A stretch of DNA of 64,000 nucleotides from Chthonomonas sp035294505 (GTDB lineage Bacteria > Armatimonadota > Chthonomonadetes > Chthonomonadales > Chthonomonadaceae), in the NCBI RefSeq assembly GCF_035294505.1, contig NZ_DATGKU010000094.1:1-64000 (forward strand), given 5' to 3'. Both the position numbers and the translations under genes were made by a program. Below the pieces are notes generated by a model that ran no database searches, had not been told where the DNA came from, and worked only from the letters and a program-made list of their open reading frames with translations. This document shows positions 60,406-64,000 of the stretch, piece after piece (position 1 is the first letter of the stretch; each line of letters opens with the position of its first letter).

Positions 60406-61728
60406 TTATAGCTCGGGTTCTGCGGAATCGGTAAGGGCGGGGGTGGGAAGGCGAGGCCGCTTCTCCGGCGGTAAGAGGCGTTCGAGGGTGTCGTCTACCG
60501 TGATAATGCCTAAAAGGCGCTCCTCTTCGTCCACAACCGGAACGGCGAGAAGGTTATAACGCCCGAGAATCTGAGCGACCTCATCGGCATGATCTTCCAC
60601 ATGCACGCGGATGACGTTCGGCTCCATGATCTCGGAGACGGGCGTTTCCGGCGGGGCGATGACGAGATCGCGCAGCGAGAGAACGCCTACAAGGCGGTTT
60701 TCCGCATCCACAACATAGATGTAGTAGATGGTTTCGGCTTTGGGGGCTAGTTCCCGAAGGTATTGAATGGTTTGTTCACAGGTGAGGTAGGAGTGTATGG
60801 CGACATACTCGGTGGTCATGAGGCCGCCGGCGGTATCATCGTCGTAGGCGAGCAACTCTTTAACATCGCGAGCCTCTTCCGGTTCCATCTGGTCTAGAAG
60901 CTCATCGCTGCGCGCTTCGGGCAGATCGCCAAGAACATCGGCAGCCTCATCCGGCTCCATCTCCTCAAGGATGTCGGTCGCCTTTTCATCGTCGAGCTGT
61001 TGCATAATCTGCACCTGCACCTCCGGCTCCGCCTCGGCGATGGCATCGGCGGCCGTTTCGGTATCGAGGCTCTCGATCACCTCGGCGCCTTGTTGCGGCG
61101 TCAGCTGCTCGACAATATCGGCGATGTCGGCGGGATGAAGGCGTGCGATCTTATCGTGAGAGACCTTTAGGCGGATCGTGCCCCCTTGTGCGCTTCGCTC
61201 TAGGGTCTGCACGTCGTCCCACGCGATAAGGTTGGAGCGCAGCGGGCGGCCGAGAAGTCGAAAGAGCGCTTCGATGGGCACGCTAATAACGCCTAGGCGC
61301 CTCAACAGAGCGCGAAAGCTCGCATCTACACCGACCACGCAGTACTCGGCCCCACAAACCGCCAATCGCACGTCGCTAACACGCACCACCCTTCGGTCGT
61401 GAATATCCACAATCTGCCGATCGAGCACATCTCGGCGTAAGAAAAGCACCTGCGACTCGTCGGGCTGATAGAGAGGGATGGCTTCTAGGGGGCGTCGGAG
61501 GGAGACGTCGCCGAGAATGCGACCGCTTCCCTGAGGCCCGGCAGGGTCTTCATTAAAGGTGATCTCCACGAAAGGAATGGACAGCTCATCGGACTTGCGT
61601 TTAATAAGAACGCCGCGCACCACCGGCAAACGGCCGCCAAGTTCGGCAACCAGGTCGCTCACTCTGCCGATGGGGGTTTTATCGGGAGCGAGTACGCGCT
61701 TTCCTAAAAGTTGAGTAAGGTATTTCAT
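60406..61728 (-). CDS. PRC-barrel / MgtE-N / CBS protein lacking the transport domain
   Basis: 440 residues. N-terminal PRC-barrel-like region (about 1-170; LLGKRVLAPDKTPIGRVSDL), MgtE N-domain helices (about 190-300; LHPADIADIVEQLTPQQGAE and DEAADVLGDLPEARSDELLD), then two CBS domains (about 305-430; GGLMTTEYVAI, GVLSLRDLVIAP, VPVVDEEERLLGIITVDD). The five-helix MgtE channel is absent and no membrane segment is seen, so this is a soluble sensor-like protein, perhaps gauging Mg2+ or adenine nucleotides. Confidence 0.85.
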   Translation of the reverse strand: MKYLTQLLGKRVLAPDKTPIGRVSDLVAELGGRLPVVRGVLIKRKSDELSIPFVEITFNEDPAGPQGSGRILGDVSLRRPLEAIPLYQPDESQVLFLRRDVLDRQIVDIHDRRVVRVSDVRLAVCGAEYCVVGVDASFRALLRRLGVISVPIEALFRLLGRPLRSNLIAWDDVQTLERSAQGGTIRLKVSHDKIARLHPADIADIVEQLTPQQGAEVIESLDTETAADAIAEAEPEVQVQIMQQLDDEKATDILEEMEPDEAADVLGDLPEARSDELLDQMEPEEARDVKELLAYDDDTAGGLMTTEYVAIHSYLTCEQTIQYLRELAPKAETIYYIYVVDAENRLVGVLSLRDLVIAPPETPVSEIMEPNVIRVHVEDHADEVAQILGRYNLLAVPVVDEEERLLGIITVDDTLERLLPPEKRPRLPTPALTDSAEPEL

Positions 61729-61743
61729 GGCAGTTAGGGTAGG

Positions 61744-62901
61744 CTAGGGAGTCTGGTGTGTTTTTATTGGGGAGGTGGTGAGAGAAACGGCTGCAGGAGG
61801 CAGGCCGGCTGCCGCTTGAATGCGCGCGATCTGCTCGGGAGTAACCGCCTCTTCAAAGGCGCGAAAGCCGGCCAGGCAAAAACCATGCTTCACAGCAAGT
61901 TTGGTGATCTCGTCCACTTGCTGTACGCTCACCTCTTTGCCAAGAGTGAAGCTTTCGTAGCGCCCCTCAAGCGCAAGCATCATGGTTTCGGACATACAGG
62001 CGTAGGCGGTATTTGGTGGAAAGCCAAAATTAAACTCTTCATGCGGCCGGTTGGGGTAGGGTAGGCGCATCTCACCGGGCACCTGCACAATTCCCCCTTC
62101 GATCACCAGCACATCGTGTCGTTCTTTGGCCACACGTACAGAGACATCGCGCGGGCGCGACACATCGCACACCACCGCGCCTCGTTTGAGATGTTCCGGT
62201 AAGATGATGGCATCTGTGGCGCTGGTAACAGTAATGATGACGTCGGCATCGCGCAGGCCTGTGGCCACATCGGTAAAAACGCGCAACTTCGCCTGCGATT
62301 GGGCCTTAAGGCGTTCGGCGAGCCGTTCAAGACGGGAGAGATCGCGCCCAACGAGGGCGACTTCCGGAGCTTCCCGGGCCAATATCTCGGCGCAAGTGGA
62401 GCCGATGGAGCCGGTGGCTCCCACAACGGCCACCACAGCATTATCTATGCGGTGCCCCATGAGACGAGCGCCCTCTTTAACGCCTTCAATGGCCGTGGCC
62501 ACCGTGTAAGAGTTCCCTGTGGTGATGGCCAAATTGGGAAGCCGTTTGGCGAGACTTATGCCACCGTCGCCTACAACCGATGTGAAAGCCCCAAGCCCCA
62601 TAATGCCGGCGCCTAGTTCAAGGGCGATACGGCCGCACTGTTCCAGCTTCTCCAGAACCTGTTCGTATGGGAGCGTGATCATTTGATGTGGCGTGAGGGG
62701 ACAGCCGATAAACCAGCCCTCTAGCTCTTTTCCCGTTAGCGACCGTACGCCTTTTACCTCGCAGACCACCATGGGGTTTTGGCGGGTTAAGAACCATTCA
62801 ATAAGGCGCACGGGCAGGAAGCGCGCGATGGGATATTTCCGCGCCACATCGCGGCGGGCATCAATCGGGTGAATAACAAAGGCGAAACGTTCCATAATCA
62901 C
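61744..62901 (-). CDS. Acyl-ACP reductase (AAR)-like dehydrogenase
   Basis: 385 residues. The sequence follows cyanobacterial long-chain acyl-ACP reductase: ELGAGIMGLGAFTSVVGDGG, AITTGNSYTVATAIEG, Rossmann loop VVGATGSIGSTCAEI, VIEGGIVQVPG, and TAYACMSETMMLALEGRYES with Cys302 at the place of the catalytic cysteine of AAR, then KHGFCLAGF. The related shikimate-dehydrogenase-type label is often applied. GTG start at 62901 overlapping the previous stop (GTGA); ATG at 62895 is possible. Reduction of an acyl thioester to aldehyde is inferred. Confidence 0.75.
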   Translation of the reverse strand: MIMERFAFVIHPIDARRDVARKYPIARFLPVRLIEWFLTRQNPMVVCEVKGVRSLTGKELEGWFIGCPLTPHQMITLPYEQVLEKLEQCGRIALELGAGIMGLGAFTSVVGDGGISLAKRLPNLAITTGNSYTVATAIEGVKEGARLMGHRIDNAVVAVVGATGSIGSTCAEILAREAPEVALVGRDLSRLERLAERLKAQSQAKLRVFTDVATGLRDADVIITVTSATDAIILPEHLKRGAVVCDVSRPRDVSVRVAKERHDVLVIEGGIVQVPGEMRLPYPNRPHEEFNFGFPPNTAYACMSETMMLALEGRYESFTLGKEVSVQQVDEITKLAVKHGFCLAGFRAFEEAVTPEQIARIQAAAGLPPAAVSLTTSPIKTHQTP

Positions 62902-63830
62902 ATCGCTCGGGCGCAGGCCTCTGGTTGTGGGTTAAGCACCTGCACGTTCGGCTTCCAATCCAGCTCCTTCAGTTTCTGCAGATAGTCCTGCGGAGTTAGC
63001 TCTTCAGGACGTTTCTGTAGTAAAGTTACGAGCACGGCCTCCATAACGTTCGTGCCAAAGGAGCGCCCGTCGAACACCGGGGTGGTCGTGATCAACCGAT
63101 GCACTCCTCTCTGTTTTAGTTCTTCTACGTCGGAGGGGGTTGTGGTGTTCGTGATAACGGTTTTGCCGGCAAGTTGTTGCGGCATATACTTGCTGATGTA
63201 GAGATAATCGCCTGCGATGATATCGGCCTCTTGAAAAAATCGAGGGAATTTGGGTGTATTCTGATGCTGTTTTTCGCCGGTAGGGTAGAACCACTGGAAG
63301 GGGCAGCGCACCACAATGGGAAGAATAAGGCGTGCAAGGCGTTGAAGGGTTGTCCAAGAGCGGATGGGAATGGGCAGTCCAAGGCCAAAAAGAATATCGC
63401 CAAACACGATGGAGCGGGCACGCTGTGCCAGCGCCTCTGCCATTCCAAAGCGGTCTACCGCGCTCATCAGCAGCACCGAGCTTTCGGAGAAATTCACCAC
63501 CCTGTTTTCATCGAGCCAGGCGATGGTCTCTCGTTCAAGGGTATGTTTAAGGCCGCTTCCGTCCACGAAAGGCGTTTTTTTAGCGCCGGCCATCAGCGAG
63601 AGCGGCTCGCGAAACACGTAACGGCGATTGCCGGCATAGAGATAGATATCGCAGCCCCCCACGCCGAAGGCATCCACCGTGCCGTCTAGCTCCTGCACAA
63701 GGCGACGAAAACGTTGCTTATCGCCATCGGTACCGATGCGCTCGATGGAAAACTCTTCCCCAAAAAACCGAGCGATCACTTTTTTATCGCGTCGTGAGGA
63801 GCCTAGACTAATGCTGACCACGCGTTTCAC
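62898..63830 (-). CDS. Conserved protein of unknown function, partner of the AAR-like gene
   Basis: 310 residues. Starts VVSISLGSSRRDKKVIARFF, with ELDGTVDAFGVGGCDIYLYA and TPFVDGSGLKHTLERETIAW as notable motifs. Proteins with this opening are sometimes annotated as quinate 5-dehydrogenase, without visible support here since no classic nucleotide-binding loop is seen. GTG start at 63830 with GGAGAACG. It overlaps the AAR-like start, so the two are translationally coupled and likely act together. Confidence 0.7.
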   Translation of the reverse strand: MKRVVSISLGSSRRDKKVIARFFGEEFSIERIGTDGDKQRFRRLVQELDGTVDAFGVGGCDIYLYAGNRRYVFREPLSLMAGAKKTPFVDGSGLKHTLERETIAWLDENRVVNFSESSVLLMSAVDRFGMAEALAQRARSIVFGDILFGLGLPIPIRSWTTLQRLARLILPIVVRCPFQWFYPTGEKQHQNTPKFPRFFQEADIIAGDYLYISKYMPQQLAGKTVITNTTTPSDVEELKQRGVHRLITTTPVFDGRSFGTNVMEAVLVTLLQKRPEELTPQDYLQKLKELDWKPNVQVLNPQPEACARAM

Positions 63831-63854
63831 AACGTTCTCCTTTTTGGAGTTAGG

Positions 63855-64000
63855 TTAGTAGGCACGAACACGGTTGTGCGCTCCAACGATGCTAAGGGCT
63901 ATCCTCAGCCAGAGCATGAGGTTCAGCAAGGCCGCGAGGTGGCCGCCGGATAGGTAGAGCACCATGCCGATAAGCCCTAAGGCTGCTGCCAACCAGGCCA
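63855..64000 (-). CDS. C-terminal tail of a membrane protein (cut by window edge)
   Basis: The last 47 codons of a minus-strand frame entering at the window edge. They are strongly hydrophobic, with two likely membrane segments (AWLAAALGLIGMVLYLSGGH and LLNLMLWLRIALSIVGAH), ending RVRAY. It lies 24 nt upstream of the next gene in the same direction, so it probably heads the same unit. Family cannot be told. Confidence 0.5.
   Translation of the reverse strand, partial: AWLAAALGLIGMVLYLSGGHLAALLNLMLWLRIALSIVGAHNRVRAY

Noticed and set aside
60308..60559. Plus-strand 83-codon frame with GAGGAG before the ATG.
   Set aside because: The ribosome site is too close to the ATG, the product is a basic low-complexity chain, and it overlaps the end of the MgtE-like gene on the other strand.

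Overview
The window reads as chromosomal core and accessory sequence from a free-living, moderately GC-rich, probably thermophilic heterotroph. The best guess is an Armatimonadota bacterium of the Chthonomonas type. That guess is inferred from the gene mix (menaquinone genes, squalene-hopene cyclase, many secreted carbohydrate-active proteins, GGGG-rich lipoproteins) and has not been tested by any search. There are no insertion sequences, phage genes, CRISPR arrays or rRNAs. One tRNA (tRNA-Phe, GAA anticodon) is present. Both strands carry genes in short co-directional runs. Many junctions overlap by 4 nt (ATGA, GTGA, TTGA), and GTG/TTG starts with good Shine-Dalgarno sequences are common.

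Layout. 1-5.1 kb: start of glnA with a long leader, a secreted lysozyme-like protein, and a menaquinone trio (menG, polyprenyl diphosphate synthase, menA). 5.1-8.2 kb: a sulfur-handling operon on the minus strand (ArsR-rhodanese regulator, rhodanese/metallo-beta-lactamase persulfide-dioxygenase-like enzyme, MFS transporter) behind a clear promoter/operator. 8.3-9.5 kb: hisF and hisI. 9.5-16.3 kb: secreted glutaminase-like protein, esterase-like hydrolase, atypical SDR plus Tat-exported GH5-like hydrolase, aldo/keto reductase. 16.4-29.1 kb: squalene-hopene cyclase, transmembrane Ser/Thr kinase, DUF5060 protein, lipoprotein, GH95-like protein, cyclopropane fatty acid synthase and a galactonate-dehydratase-like enolase-superfamily enzyme.

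29.2-35 kb: a candidate small RNA, a GAF/PAS histidine kinase, dut, a TPR membrane protein and a PhoB/PhoR-like pair. 35-41 kb: an unassigned envelope cluster (acidic protein, small membrane protein, large four-helix coiled-coil membrane protein, vWA lipoprotein) divergent from a HEAT-like membrane protein and a beta-helix protein. 41-53 kb: lipoprotein, C1 aminopeptidase, nusB-folD, a WecG/TagA-type glycosyltransferase, Gfo/Idh oxidoreductase, MFS, DsbA-like and acyl-CoA-dehydrogenase-like genes. 51.9-54.9 kb: a secreted two-gene unit whose first gene appears to be split by a C7 homopolymer. 55-64 kb: radical-SAM-linked protein, metal-binding secreted protein, tRNA-Phe, PilB/GspE ATPase, degenerate HD-GYP and GGDEF proteins, soluble MgtE-like CBS protein, an acyl-ACP-reductase-like enzyme with its partner, and the tail of a membrane protein.

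The observations most worth following are the homopolymer-split secreted gene with its 5' hairpin, the AAR-like reductase outside cyanobacteria, the rhodanese-sensor operon with its operator, the greatly enlarged NusB, the vWA/coiled-coil envelope cluster, and the orphan terminator marking a possible sRNA.
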